Source: Salivita marina (GTDB lineage: Bacteria > Pseudomonadota > Gammaproteobacteria > Pseudomonadales > Azotimanducaceae). From it: a stretch of DNA of 64,000 bases. Under the pieces are notes generated by a model, which was not told where the DNA came from, searched no databases, and worked only from the letters and a program-made list of their open reading frames with translations. Positions 17,291 through 27,947 of this stretch are shown one piece after another. The stretch covers positions 372,001-436,000 of the forward strand of contig JAYQNS010000004.1 of assembly GCA_038144425.1 (NCBI GenBank). The letters run 5' to 3'. The stretch's first letter is position 1, and every line of letters starts with the position of its first letter. Both the position numbers and the translations under genes were made by a program.

Positions 17291-18787
17291 TTATGTCTGG
17301 GGCGCCTCAAAAAGCTGAGACCCCACCGGGGAGGTCATTCTAGCGCGGCGGCGCATTTCGTGGAGTGGGGGCGAATTCTTCCCTTTGCAAGCTCGCCAGG
17401 AAGCTGCCCCCTCCGGGGCGGGGAAATTCCGGCTTTCGGTCCAGGCCTTACCGCCCAGGAGGCGACGAAAGCTACCCCCAGGGCCCGCAAGCCGACCCAG
17501 CACCGTCGTGGCTAAGCTTAAGAGCGAATGATACAGCCGGGGCCGGGCGGCAAAGAACGCCCAGAGTCGAAGAAGCCATCGAGCCCTGTCACCATCCAGG
17601 CGCCCCTCGTGGGCCCGCTGTCGCCAGCGCCGAAGCAAGCTAGGGAGGGGGATTTTCACAGGGCAAACGGCTTCGCAGGCGCCGCAGAAAGTCGAAGCCG
17701 TGGGCAAGTGGACCGTATCGTCGAGACCCGCAAGCTGGGGGGTGAGCACCGCACCCATGGGCCCGGGGTAGACAGAACCGTAGGCATGCCCCCCCACCTG
17801 CCCGTAGACCGGGCAATGGTTCAGGCAGGCGCCGCATCGAATGCAGCGCAGCATGGCTTCGAACTCCGTACCCAGCATGGCGCTACGGCCGTTATCCACC
17901 AGCACCACGTGGTAGGCCTCGGGGCCGTCGGGATCCTCCGGGCGGCGCGGGCCGGTGGAGAAGGTGGTGTACACGGAGGCCTCTTGCCCCGTGGCGGAAC
18001 GAGCGAGCACGCGCAGCAGGGTGGAGGCGTCCTCCAGCGTCGGCACCACCTTTTCGATGCCCGTCACCGCAATATGCACCTTGGGCAGGGACTGGGTGAG
18101 ATCACCATTGCCCTCATTGGTGACGATGACCGTAGAGCCCGTTTCCGCGATGGCGAAGTTGGCCCCCGTAATACCCACCTCGGCGGAGAGAAAGTGGGCC
18201 CGGAGCTCTTCCCGGGCTTCGGCCATGAGGGCCTCGGCGGTGCTACGATCGGCCTGCTCCCGACCGACGTGATGCGCCGCAAAGCTTTCCGCCACATCCT
18301 CCTTTCGCAGGTGAATGGCTGGGGCCACGATGTGGCTTGGGCGCTCCCGGCGTAGTTGGACAATGTATTCGCCGAGGTCCGTTTCCACGCAGCGCAGGCC
18401 CTGGGCCTCGAGGTGCTCATTCAACTCGAGCTCCTCCGTCACCATGGACTTACCCTTCAGCACTTTCCTGGCACCATAGCGCTGGCACAGCTCAAGGATG
18501 ATGGCCCGGGCCGAAGCCGCATCGGGGGCCCAATGCACTTCCCCGCCCCGGGCTCGCACCTGAGCCTCGAAGGTTTCAAGCTGCTGGTCCAAGGTCGCGA
18601 GGGTGTAATCGCGGAGCGCCGCCGCCTCCTCTCGCAAGGCCTCAAATTCTGGCAGGGCCGCGACGGCCTCCCGGCGACGCACGCTGAGGCCCATGCGCAG
18701 CTTCCCCAGGGCGCTTTGTAGGGGCGCATCGGCAAGGGCGTCCTTCGACCGAGCGATGAAATCCTGGCTGTGAACTTGAAAGCTCAT
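17291..18787 (-). CDS. lutB: Lactate utilisation protein B (LutB/YkgF), 2[4Fe-4S] subunit
   Basis: A 498-residue iron-sulfur protein of the LutB family, part of the L-lactate dehydrogenase complex LutABC. The N-terminal LUD domain contains ANFAIAETGSTVIVTNEGNG; the ferredoxin motif starts at Cys315 (CIRCGACLNHCPVYG) and the second cluster at Cys368 (CGACEAVCPVKIPLP). The start at 18787 makes ATGA with the lutA stop, and a longer frame to 18901 overlaps lutA. Longer at its C-terminus than many LutB proteins by about 25 residues. Electrons probably pass to quinones as in the Bacillus and Shewanella systems. Confidence 0.92.
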   Translation of the reverse strand: MSFQVHSQDFIARSKDALADAPLQSALGKLRMGLSVRRREAVAALPEFEALREEAAALRDYTLATLDQQLETFEAQVRARGGEVHWAPDAASARAIILELCQRYGARKVLKGKSMVTEELELNEHLEAQGLRCVETDLGEYIVQLRRERPSHIVAPAIHLRKEDVAESFAAHHVGREQADRSTAEALMAEAREELRAHFLSAEVGITGANFAIAETGSTVIVTNEGNGDLTQSLPKVHIAVTGIEKVVPTLEDASTLLRVLARSATGQEASVYTTFSTGPRRPEDPDGPEAYHVVLVDNGRSAMLGTEFEAMLRCIRCGACLNHCPVYGQVGGHAYGSVYPGPMGAVLTPQLAGLDDTVHLPTASTFCGACEAVCPVKIPLPSLLRRWRQRAHEGRLDGDRARWLLRLWAFFAARPRLYHSLLSLATTVLGRLAGPGGSFRRLLGGKAWTESRNFPAPEGAASWRACKGKNSPPLHEMRRRARMTSPVGSQLFEAPQT

Positions 18788-19527
18788 ACGCTCCCCTCCC
18801 CAAGGGCCGGTGCCAGCGTGGGCACGAGCAACTCCAGCACGTGGCGGAAGGCAAGCCCCCCCTCGGCCCGCTCCTCCCGGCCAGCAAGGTGAATTAGACA
18901 CCCCAGATCCCCGCCGGTGACAAGCGGCGCCCCGGTCGCCCGAGCACTGGCAAGCTTCTCATCGGCCATGGCCACGGAAACGGCGGGGTACTTCACGCAA
19001 AAGGTGCCACCGAAGCCGCAGCAGGTTTCTGCCTGGGTCATCTCCGTCAGCGTATAGCCGGCGCGCTCAAGGAGCGTCCTGGGCGCGGACTTCACGCCGA
19101 GCTCCCGGAGCCCGGCACAGCTGTCGTGGTAGGTGAGGGTTTGCCCCGCGCCCAGGGGCGCCGGGGTGAAGTCGCGCTCGTTCACCAGGAAATCGGTGAT
19201 TTCAAAGCACCGCGCCGCCAGGGCTTCCGCCTCAGCAAAACGAGGATGTTCGGGGCCAAGGACCTCAGGCAGCTGGCGTACCATGCCCGCGCAGCTTCCC
19301 GAGGGGACCACCACGGCCTCCACATCGGCGAAATCTTCGAGCACCTTCAGGGCAAGGGCCTGCGCTGTAGGGCGATCCCCGCTGTTCCAGGCGGGCTGGC
19401 CACAGCAGGTTTGCTGCCGCGGCACCCGCACGGTGCAGCCGGCTTCCCGCAGCAATGCGAGCGCCGCCGCCCCGACGCTCGGGCGCAACCCATCGACCAG
19501 GCAACTGACTAACAAAGCAACACGCAT
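18784..19527 (-). CDS. lutA: Lactate utilisation protein A (LutA/YkgE), CCG-domain Fe-S oxidoreductase
   Basis: A 247-residue protein with two cysteine-rich CCG domains, TCCGQPAWNSGD at residue 41 and ETCCGFGGTFCVKYP at residue 169, as in LutA/GlpC/HdrB-type proteins that bind iron-sulfur clusters. It is the first gene of lutA-lutB-clpP-lutC. The start at 19527 is chosen because GGAGGAG lies eight bases upstream and MRVALLVSCLVD is the family N-terminus; an upstream in-frame extension is unsupported. The divergent neighbour at 19627 leaves about 100 bases for promoters; no lutR or lactate permease gene is adjacent. Confidence 0.92.
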   Translation of the reverse strand: MRVALLVSCLVDGLRPSVGAAALALLREAGCTVRVPRQQTCCGQPAWNSGDRPTAQALALKVLEDFADVEAVVVPSGSCAGMVRQLPEVLGPEHPRFAEAEALAARCFEITDFLVNERDFTPAPLGAGQTLTYHDSCAGLRELGVKSAPRTLLERAGYTLTEMTQAETCCGFGGTFCVKYPAVSVAMADEKLASARATGAPLVTGGDLGCLIHLAGREERAEGGLAFRHVLELLVPTLAPALGEGSV

Positions 19528-19626
19528 GGGAACTCTCCTCCAGCACCTAACGCTACCGCAGACGCACTGCAGCGGACCAGGGCCTGGGGTATGCTCGCGC
19601 AATCATCACGCCGAGGGAGGACGGCC

Positions 19627-20554
19627 ATGACCTTAGATCCTGTAGTTGCAGCCATGCTGGCGCAGAACGCCGAAGCGGGGACGCCGCCCATGAGCAGCCT
19701 AAGCCCCGTGGACGCTCGGGCCGCCTATGGCGCCATGCAGGCGCCGGCGCCGGAACTCACCCTCGCGAAGGTCGAAGATCGCACCATCGACGGTCCCGAA
19801 GGACCCGTGGGCGTACGGATCTACACCCGGAAGGGCCCGGCCCCTTTCCCTCCACGTGCATTACCACGGGGGCGGCTGGGTGATCGGCGATTTAGATACC
19901 CACGACCGAGACTGTCGCACCCTAGCCCGGGAAGCGAGCTGCGTGGTGGTGGCGGTGGACTATCGCCTGGCTCCGGAGCACCCCTTCCCCGCCGCGCCGG
20001 AGGACTGCTACGCCGCCACCTGCTGGGCCGCGGATCACGCCGAATCCCTAGGCGCCCGACCGGGCCCCATTACCGTGGGCGGCGATAGCGCCGGCGGCAA
20101 CCTGGCCGCCGTGATGAGCCTCCTGGCGAAGGCCCGGGGCGGCCCCGATATCGCGCTTCAGCTACTCATCTATCCGGTCACAGACCACGACTTCACCCTC
20201 CCCTCCTACCGGGAAAACGGCGAAGGCTATCTGCTGAGCACAGAGACCATGGCGTGGTTCTGGGATCTCTACTGCCCGGAAAGCCAACGCGATGATTGGC
20301 GCGCCAGCCCGAGCAAGGCGGAGAGCTTTGCGGGGCTCCCGGAAGCGGTCATTATCACCGCGCAGTACGATCCCCTGCGGGATGAGGGCCACGCCTACGG
20401 GGACGCGCTAAGGGCCGCGGGCGTGCCCGTCACGGTGAAGTGCTTCGAGGGCATGATCCACAGCTTCTTCTCCCTGGCCCACATGATCCCCGGCGCCGCC
20501 GGCGCGGTCACAATGGCAGTCGACGCGCTGCGCCGCGCCCATGGGGAAAGCTAG
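19627..20554 (+). pseudogene. Alpha/beta hydrolase-3 (HSL-type) esterase, frameshifted
   Basis: An esterase/lipase of the hormone-sensitive-lipase family. The first part (MTLDPVVAAM ... VGVRIYTRKGPAP) ends in one frame and the remainder, starting LSLHVHYHGGGWVIGD with the HGGG oxyanion motif, continues in the next frame; the shift is at the TTT at 19845-19847, with one extra base. Downstream come VVAVDYRLAPEHPFP, the nucleophile motif GGDSAGGNLAAVM and the histidine in CFEGMIHSFFSL. Removing one base gives a 308-residue protein of normal length, so this looks like a sequencing error rather than a decayed gene. SD GGGAGGA precedes the start. It begins the run esterase-YciI-hydroxyacid dehydrogenase-acetoacetyl-CoA synthetase. 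Confidence 0.85.
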
Positions 20555-20556
20555 CC

Positions 20557-20850
20557 ATGGCCTATCTGCTCGAGTGCCGGGATAAGCCCGACTCCGCAGC
20601 GCTGCGCCAGGAGACGCGGCAGGCGCACCTCGCCTACGCGAAGGAAACTCCCGCCATCCTTGCGGCAGGGCCCCTCCTCGCGGAGGACGAAAGCACCATG
20701 ATCGGCAGCTTCTTCATCCTTGATTTTCCGGACCGGGCCGCGGTGGAAGCGTTTAACGCCAATGATCCCTACACCCAAGCCGGGCTCTTCGGCTCCGTGC
20801 GTATCCAGCCCTTTCGCTGGCTGATGGGCACGGGCCCCAAGGCCAGCTAA
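20557..20850 (+). CDS. YciI-like protein
   Basis: A 97-residue YciI-family protein of dimeric ferredoxin-like fold, with the conserved histidine near residue 24 (RQAHLAYAK) and the aspartate in FNANDPYTQAGLF. YciI-like proteins are small putative enzymes or regulators; their activity is often unknown. It begins two bases after the esterase stop and ends eight bases before the next gene, so it is part of the same operon. Confidence 0.85.
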   Translation: MAYLLECRDKPDSAALRQETRQAHLAYAKETPAILAAGPLLAEDESTMIGSFFILDFPDRAAVEAFNANDPYTQAGLFGSVRIQPFRWLMGTGPKAS

Positions 20851-20858
20851 CGCAGGGC

Positions 20859-21802
20859 ATGAAGGTGCTCTACCACCATCCCGCCGGGGCTCAGCTTCGG
20901 CGGCGCTTCGACGAACTGGCGACGGATGGCATTACCGTCACCGTAGTGGAGGAGGCCGGGGGGCCCGCGCTAGACGCCGCCCTCGCCGAGGCCGAGGTAC
21001 TCTGGCACTGCCTTTACCCCATCGACGCCGCCGTCTTTGAGAAAGCTCCAAAGCTTCGCCTCATCCAGAAAATTGGGGTAGGCGTGAACACCATCGATCG
21101 CGAGACCGCCGCCGCCCGAGGCGTCACGGTGTGCAATCTCCCCGGGAGTAATGCGCCTGCGGTAGCGGAGCACACCCTGGCGCTCATGCTCGCAACCCTG
21201 CGCCAAATCCCCCAGCTCGACGCGGCGATGCGCCAGGGCCAGGGTTGGGCCCTGACCCCGAAGCTGGAGGACGGCCTCGGGGAGCTTTATGGTCGGCGCG
21301 TGGGGCTGGTGGGCTGGGGCGCCACAGCGCAGCAGCTGGCTCCGGTCTTGGATGCCCTCGGTGCCACGGTTGCCTTTTGCGCCCAGCACGCCCATGCGGC
21401 GCCCTATGCGCAGCGATCCTTCGAAGATCTTCTGGCCGAGAGCGACGTGCTCTCCCTGCACCTCCCCCTGACGGAGGCCACGGCCCGAATGCTTGACGCC
21501 AATGCCGTCGCGCGCCTTCCCGCAGGGGCCATCATCATTAATACGGCGCGAGGCGGGCTGATCGACGAAAGCGCCCTGCTGGGGGCCCTGGGGAGCGGCG
21601 CCCTTGCCGGCGCGGGCTTGGACGTCTTCGACCAAGAACCCCTTTCCGAGGACCACCCTTTTCTGACCCTGCCCCAGGTGGTGCTGACGCCGCACAGCGC
21701 CTGGCTCACCCAGGAAACGCTGAGGCGAAGCCTAACTACGGCGGTGGCTAACCTTCACGGTCTTCGCAGCGGCGGGCCCTTTCACCACGAGGTACCGCCT
21801 CC

Positions 21803-21806
<4 letters not shown>
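20859..21806 (+). CDS. D-isomer-specific 2-hydroxyacid dehydrogenase
   Basis: A 315-residue NAD-dependent D-2-hydroxyacid dehydrogenase. The substrate-domain signature GVGVNTIDRETAAARGVTV is followed by the NAD-binding region, with GRRVGLVGWGATAQQLA in place of a strict GxGxxG. The catalytic arginine is in INTARGGLIDE, the glutamate in DVFDQEPLSE and the histidine in VVLTPHSAWL. Reaction: reversible oxidation of a D-2-hydroxyacid to a 2-oxoacid. Its stop overlaps the start of acetoacetyl-CoA synthetase (ATGA). Confidence 0.88.
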
Positions 21807-23722
<1,916 letters not shown>

Positions 23723-23825
23723 GCCTTTGCTTATAACTAAAAGAAAGGAGCGATAACGCATTTATTCCCTTCGCACCGGGCTAGGCCGGTGCTAGGGTTC
23801 GCCGACTTGGGAAGGGAGATCACCT

Positions 23826-25175
23826 ATGTCCGTTACTGCCGTTGCTAACCTGGTGGTGTTTGTCCTCCTCGCGGGGGTGCTATTCAATTTCCGAAAACCG
23901 CGCTTAACCCTTGGCCGGCAGATTCTTCTGGGCCTGCTCCTAGGGGCAGGCTACGGCCTGGCCCTGCAGTTCCTCTACGGCAGCGGCGATGCCGCCGTGA
24001 AAGAAACCCTCACCTGGACCAACGTGGTGGCCTCGGGCTACATCAGCCTGCTGAAGATGGTCATCATGCCGCTCGTGCTGGTGATGATGATTGCCGCTGT
24101 GGTGCGCATGCGCGAGGTGGCGGATCTTGGACGCATCGGCGGAAGCGTGGTGGGCATCCTCGTGGGCACCACCGCCGTGGCCGCACTCGTCGGCATCTTC
24201 GTAAGCAATCTCTTCGGCCTCAGTGCCGACGCGATCACTCAGGGTGCGCGGGAGCTTGAGCGGGCGGCTTCCCTCACCTCTCGCTATGAGAACGTGGCCG
24301 ATTTGGGCCTGGCCGACATGCTGGTGCGCTTCATTCCTAGCAATATTTTTTCGGACCTCACCGGCGCCCGCCCCACCTCCATCATCGCCGTGGTGATCTT
24401 CGGCATCCTCTTCGGCCTCGCCGCCCTTGGGGTGGCCAAGGAAGATCCAGTCCGGGGGGAGAAGCTTCGGGAAGCGGTGCTAACCCTGCAGGCCGTCATT
24501 ATGCGCCTGGTACAGATGGTTATGGCTCTGACCCCCTACGGGATCCTCGCCCTCATGACCCGGGTGGTCGCAGGCTCTAATGCCCAGGACCTTTGGAACC
24601 TCGTGGAATTTGTGGGCGCCTCCTACGTGGCCATTGCCATCATGTTTGCCATTCACGGCATCCTGCTAGGTCTCGCCGGCGTCAACGTGCGTTCTTATTT
24701 CAGAACGGTCTGGCCCGTGCTGACCTTTGCCTTCACTTCCCGGAGTTCCGCCGCCACCATTCCCCTGAACGTGGAGACACAGGTTGACGGGCTCAAGGTG
24801 CCGGAACCCATCGCTAACCTGTCAGCCACCTTCGGCGCTACCATCGGGCAGAACGGCTGCGCCGGCATCTACCCCGCGATGCTCGCGGTCATGATCGCTC
24901 CCTCCATGGGCATCGATCCGCTGAGCTTCAGCTTTATCCTGCCCCTCGTTGCCATCGTGGCCATCAGTTCCTTCGGTATTGCCGGGGTTGGGGGCGGCGC
25001 GACCTTCGCAGCGCTGGTGGTGCTCCCAGCCATGGGCTTTCCCGTCACCGTGGCGGCGGTGTTGATTTCCGTGGAACCGCTCATCGATATGGCGCGCACG
25101 GCCCTCAACGTAAACGGCGCTATGACCGCCGGCGTGCTCACGGGGCGCTGGCTCGGGAAGGGCGCAGAGGCTTAG
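23826..25175 (+). CDS. Sodium:dicarboxylate/cystine symporter (TcyP-like, DAACS family)
   Basis: A 449-residue polytopic membrane protein of the dicarboxylate/amino acid:cation symporter family. TcyP/YdjN-type features include the FRKPRLTLGRQILLGLLLGA start, the SRSSAATIPLNVETQ segment and the ion-binding NLSATFGATIGQNGCAG region. These transporters import L-cystine or dicarboxylates with sodium. It sits alone, with a small hairpin (gcaccgg/ccggtgc, 23773-23792) upstream and a perfect inverted repeat downstream. Substrate assignment to cystine rests on family resemblance. Confidence 0.85.
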   Translation: MSVTAVANLVVFVLLAGVLFNFRKPRLTLGRQILLGLLLGAGYGLALQFLYGSGDAAVKETLTWTNVVASGYISLLKMVIMPLVLVMMIAAVVRMREVADLGRIGGSVVGILVGTTAVAALVGIFVSNLFGLSADAITQGARELERAASLTSRYENVADLGLADMLVRFIPSNIFSDLTGARPTSIIAVVIFGILFGLAALGVAKEDPVRGEKLREAVLTLQAVIMRLVQMVMALTPYGILALMTRVVAGSNAQDLWNLVEFVGASYVAIAIMFAIHGILLGLAGVNVRSYFRTVWPVLTFAFTSRSSAATIPLNVETQVDGLKVPEPIANLSATFGATIGQNGCAGIYPAMLAVMIAPSMGIDPLSFSFILPLVAIVAISSFGIAGVGGGATFAALVVLPAMGFPVTVAAVLISVEPLIDMARTALNVNGAMTAGVLTGRWLGKGAEA

Positions 25176-25194
25176 GTAAGGCCTGAGGGACTGG

Positions 25195-25217
25195 GGGCCC
25201 GGCCGGCGGCCGGGCCC
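25195..25217. terminator. Perfect hairpin between two convergent genes
   Basis: Ten-base arms gggcccggcc and ggccgggccc around a three-base loop, located between the symporter stop (25175) and the convergent MaoC stop (25228). No T-run follows on either strand, so it may slow or terminate both transcripts only with help; it is the only extended spacer in this part of the window. Confidence 0.5.
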
Positions 25218-25227
25218 GCACTAGGAA

Positions 25228-25650
25228 TTAAGGATCGAGACGCGCGGCGGCGGAGCCGCTGAGCACCACAACCCCGTCCTGATTTTTCGTCTCCACCGAA
25301 AACTCGGCGATAGGTGTGCCATTTACCGTTTCAATGGCCGTCACGGTGGCAGAAGCGGACAGATCATCCCCGGGCCAGACCTGGGCCGTGAAGCGCACTC
25401 CATAGCGCGTCAGGCGCCCATCCCCCACCGTATCGGTCAGTAAGCGACCGGTCATGCCCATGGTGAGCATCCCGTGAGCGAAGACGCTCGGGTAGCCCGC
25501 GACTTCCTTGGTGAAGATTTCATCGGTGTGCAGCGGATTGTAGTCCCCGGAGGCACCCGCGTATTGGACGATCTGCGTGCGCTTCAGATCCTCCACTAGG
25601 GTACAGGAGAAGCTATCCCCCACCTTCAGTTCGCTTGCTTTTAAGGCCAT
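25228..25650 (-). CDS. MaoC-like hydratase subunit
   Basis: A 140-residue single hot-dog domain protein of the MaoC family, (R)-specific enoyl-CoA hydratase type. The hydratase motif is present: YAGASGDYNPLHTDEIFTKEVAGYPSVFAHGM, giving the catalytic Asp/His pair (D..NPLH). It follows the partner subunit gene by 12 bases, and SD GGGAGGGG precedes its start. Two such single-domain proteins commonly form a heteromeric hydratase, as in mycobacterial HadAB or ChsH1/ChsH2. Confidence 0.88.
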   Translation of the reverse strand: MALKASELKVGDSFSCTLVEDLKRTQIVQYAGASGDYNPLHTDEIFTKEVAGYPSVFAHGMLTMGMTGRLLTDTVGDGRLTRYGVRFTAQVWPGDDLSASATVTAIETVNGTPIAEFSVETKNQDGVVVLSGSAAARLDP

Positions 25651-25662
25651 GAGATCCCCTCC

Positions 25663-26157
25663 CTATGCTTCCGCAGTGGCCGGACGCTCGGTGCGAACAC
25701 CGATGCCCCGGGCCGTCACGACGAGATCTCCGTTCTGATCCCGGTATTCCGTGATGGTCTCCTGGAACAGCAGCTTGCCCCCCCTGCGCCCCTGCTTTTC
25801 CCAGCTCTTGCCGGGCTTAACGGTCGCCGTCAGCACATCCCCGGCCTGAGGATGGCGGTGATACTCGTAGTGCTGCTCAGCGTGGAGGCCGCCGCCGTTA
25901 CCGCCACCGCCGGAACCCGGCTGAGCCCCCGTGGGGTTCTTGCCGGAACCGAACCAGGGCGCGCCGATCTTCGGGCGCAGCACGTAGTCAGGGTCGAACT
26001 GGGCCGAAGACTGGACGAAAGTCGGGGGAGCAATAACCGCCCCGGGCTCCGTGGCCTTGGCGGCTTCGGGATCGTGGTAGATTGGATTCGGGTCGCCCAC
26101 GGAGCGGGCAAACATCATGATGTGGCTGAATTCCACGGGAAAACGATCAACGGCCAT
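25663..26157 (-). CDS. MaoC N-terminal-type hydratase partner subunit
   Basis: A 164-residue protein with the FAS1-like/MaoC N-terminal hot-dog fold (FSHIMMFARSVGDPNPIYHD opening, AEQHYEYHRHPQAGDVLTA, and LVVTARGIGV end). It lacks the catalytic NPLH motif and would supply the acyl-binding half of a heteromeric hydratase with the neighbour at 25228. It carries a glycine-rich insert (GSGGGGNGGG at about residues 81-90) in the central loop. The start at 26157 has GGGAGGAG eight bases upstream. Likely co-transcribed with the enoyl-CoA hydratase upstream. Confidence 0.82.
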   Translation of the reverse strand: MAVDRFPVEFSHIMMFARSVGDPNPIYHDPEAAKATEPGAVIAPPTFVQSSAQFDPDYVLRPKIGAPWFGSGKNPTGAQPGSGGGGNGGGLHAEQHYEYHRHPQAGDVLTATVKPGKSWEKQGRRGGKLLFQETITEYRDQNGDLVVTARGIGVRTERPATAEA

Positions 26158-26219
26158 TACGCTTCTCCTCCCTCAAAACAGACTTGATCATGGCGCAGGC
26201 GCCGGCCGAGCGCCAGCGG

Positions 26220-27002
26220 CTAACGTCCCTGCCACTGGGGCGGGCGCTTTTCGAGGAAGGCTCGAAGGCCCTCCTTCTTGTCCTCCGTTTCGCACAGGGC
26301 GCCCTGGGCGAACTTTTCCAGCGCAAGCCCCGCCACGAGGCTCGCTTCCATGCCCGAGTGCACCATGGCCTTCATGAAGCGCGGCACGAAGGGCGCGAAG
26401 GTCGCCAGGTGCTCCGCCATGGCCTGCACCTCATCAAGCAGAGCATCCGGCGCCGTCAGCTTAGTGACAAGGCCGATGGACAGGGCCTGCTGGGCGTCGA
26501 TGGGCTCGCCCATGAGCAGCATGTGCATGCCCCAGCCCCGGCCTACGATCCGGGGCAGGCGCTGGGTAGCGCCACCGCCGGGGATAATGCCGAGCTTGCC
26601 TTCCGGGGTGGCGAAGGCCGCCGTTTCGCTGGCCACGCGCACATCGCAGCCAAGGGCTACCTCGAGGCCACCGCCATAGCAGAGGCCATTGATGGCCGCG
26701 ATGGTGGGCTTGGGCAGACGCTCTAGGCGCTCCGCGAGGCCTTGCACGATGGGCTCGAGGGCCTTCTTGAGGTCCCGGTGCTCCACCTCAGCCAGATCCG
26801 AGCCGGAGGCAAAGGCCTTGTCTCCAGCGCCGGTAAAAGCCAGCACGCGAACGGCTTCGTCGTGCTCAGCGAGGGTCACGGCCTGATGGAGCTCCTCAAG
26901 CGTGCCTAGGGAAATAGCATTGCGCTTCGACGGGCGATTCAAGGTAATTAAGGCCAGAGGTCCCCGCACCTCGTAGAGGACGTTTTCAAAGGTCGCGGAC
27001 AT
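26220..27002 (-). CDS. Enoyl-CoA hydratase/isomerase
   Basis: A 260-residue crotonase-family enzyme: ALITLNRPSKRNAIS, oxyanion-hole segment GDKAFASGSDLAEVEHRD, second loop AINGLCYGGGLEVALGCDVRVA, and a terminal RPPQWQGR that is typical of the family. A glutamate is expected at the PEGKLGIIPGGGATQRLPR segment. SD AAGGAGAT lies seven bases upstream of the start. It lies 62 bases before the MaoC pair on the same strand, and together they form a CoA-thioester hydration cassette. Confidence 0.9.
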   Translation of the reverse strand: MSATFENVLYEVRGPLALITLNRPSKRNAISLGTLEELHQAVTLAEHDEAVRVLAFTGAGDKAFASGSDLAEVEHRDLKKALEPIVQGLAERLERLPKPTIAAINGLCYGGGLEVALGCDVRVASETAAFATPEGKLGIIPGGGATQRLPRIVGRGWGMHMLLMGEPIDAQQALSIGLVTKLTAPDALLDEVQAMAEHLATFAPFVPRFMKAMVHSGMEASLVAGLALEKFAQGALCETEDKKEGLRAFLEKRPPQWQGR

Positions 27003-27095
27003 GGTGGGATCTCCTTGATAATAGGAGCGGCAGGCTAGCCCGGGGCAGCCCTTGCGATCAATAATGCTCCTCCCTTTGCCGCGGACCCCAGCGCC

Positions 27096-27947
27096 ATGGC
27101 CGACGCCCCCGCCCTCGAACTGTCTATGCTGACGGACCCCGCCAGCCTCATCCCTTGGGCTCTGGACGCCCTCGGCGCCCTGCTACCGAGGCTGGTGCTC
27201 GCTCTCCTAACCCTGATCCTCGGGTATTGGCTGATCAATCGAGGCCTGCGCCTAAGCCGCCGCCTCATGGACCTCCGCAAGGTTGAGCCGTCCTTGAGCG
27301 GTTTCCTAGTCAGCCTCTCGGGGCTTTCCCTGAAGACGCTGCTCCTCATCTCCGTCGCCGGCATGCTTGGCGTGGAGACCACCTCCTTCATCGCCGTACT
27401 CGGGGCTGCCGGCCTCGCCGTAGGCCTCGCCCTTCAGGGCAGCTTGGCCAACTTCGCTGGGGGCGTGCTCGTTCTTATGTTCAAACCCTTCCGCGTAGGT
27501 CACGTGATCGACAGCGGGGCAACGCTCGGGACCGTCACAGAGATTGGCGTGCTAAACACCCAGCTGAGAACCTTCGACGGTCGCACGGCCATCATTCCCA
27601 ATGGGCAGCTCGCGAATAACCCCGTTATCAACCTGTCCCTGGAGCCTCTGCGGCGAGCGGAATGGCTATTCACCATGGCCCCTACGGCCGACGGCGGGAC
27701 GGTGCTCGCGCACCTTCGGGCGCTGGTCGAGGGGGAGAGCCGAATCGTTACCGAACCCCCGCCCCTTGTGGCCATAGCCGGCTTTACGGAGCTGGGCGTG
27801 CAGTACTTGGTGCGGGGGTGGGTGGCCGCGGATCAGCTCTGGCCTACAACCTACGAGATGAACGCGCGCATCAAGGCCACGCTTGACGAAGCGGGCCTCC
27901 CCCTGGCCTGCTTCTCTGAACCCCTCCGCACCAGCGCCGCTCCCTAG
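27096..27947 (+). CDS. MscS-family mechanosensitive ion channel
   Basis: A 283-residue small-conductance mechanosensitive channel. Three predicted membrane helices (about residues 25-45, 70-90, 98-120) precede the pore-lining helix with the glycine/alanine pattern AGLAVGLALQGSLANFAGGVL, and the following beta-domain has PNGQLANNPVINLS. It protects cells against hypo-osmotic shock. Divergent from the hydratase gene and convergent with the histidine kinase, with a four-base stop overlap (CTAG). Confidence 0.92.
   Translation: MADAPALELSMLTDPASLIPWALDALGALLPRLVLALLTLILGYWLINRGLRLSRRLMDLRKVEPSLSGFLVSLSGLSLKTLLLISVAGMLGVETTSFIAVLGAAGLAVGLALQGSLANFAGGVLVLMFKPFRVGHVIDSGATLGTVTEIGVLNTQLRTFDGRTAIIPNGQLANNPVINLSLEPLRRAEWLFTMAPTADGGTVLAHLRALVEGESRIVTEPPPLVAIAGFTELGVQYLVRGWVAADQLWPTTYEMNARIKATLDEAGLPLACFSEPLRTSAAP

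Noticed and set aside
19800..19860. Programmed frameshifting as the explanation for the broken esterase, lyase and photolyase genes.
   Set aside because: There is no slippery heptamer with a downstream stimulatory structure, and the indels lie in different kinds of runs; sequence error explains them better.
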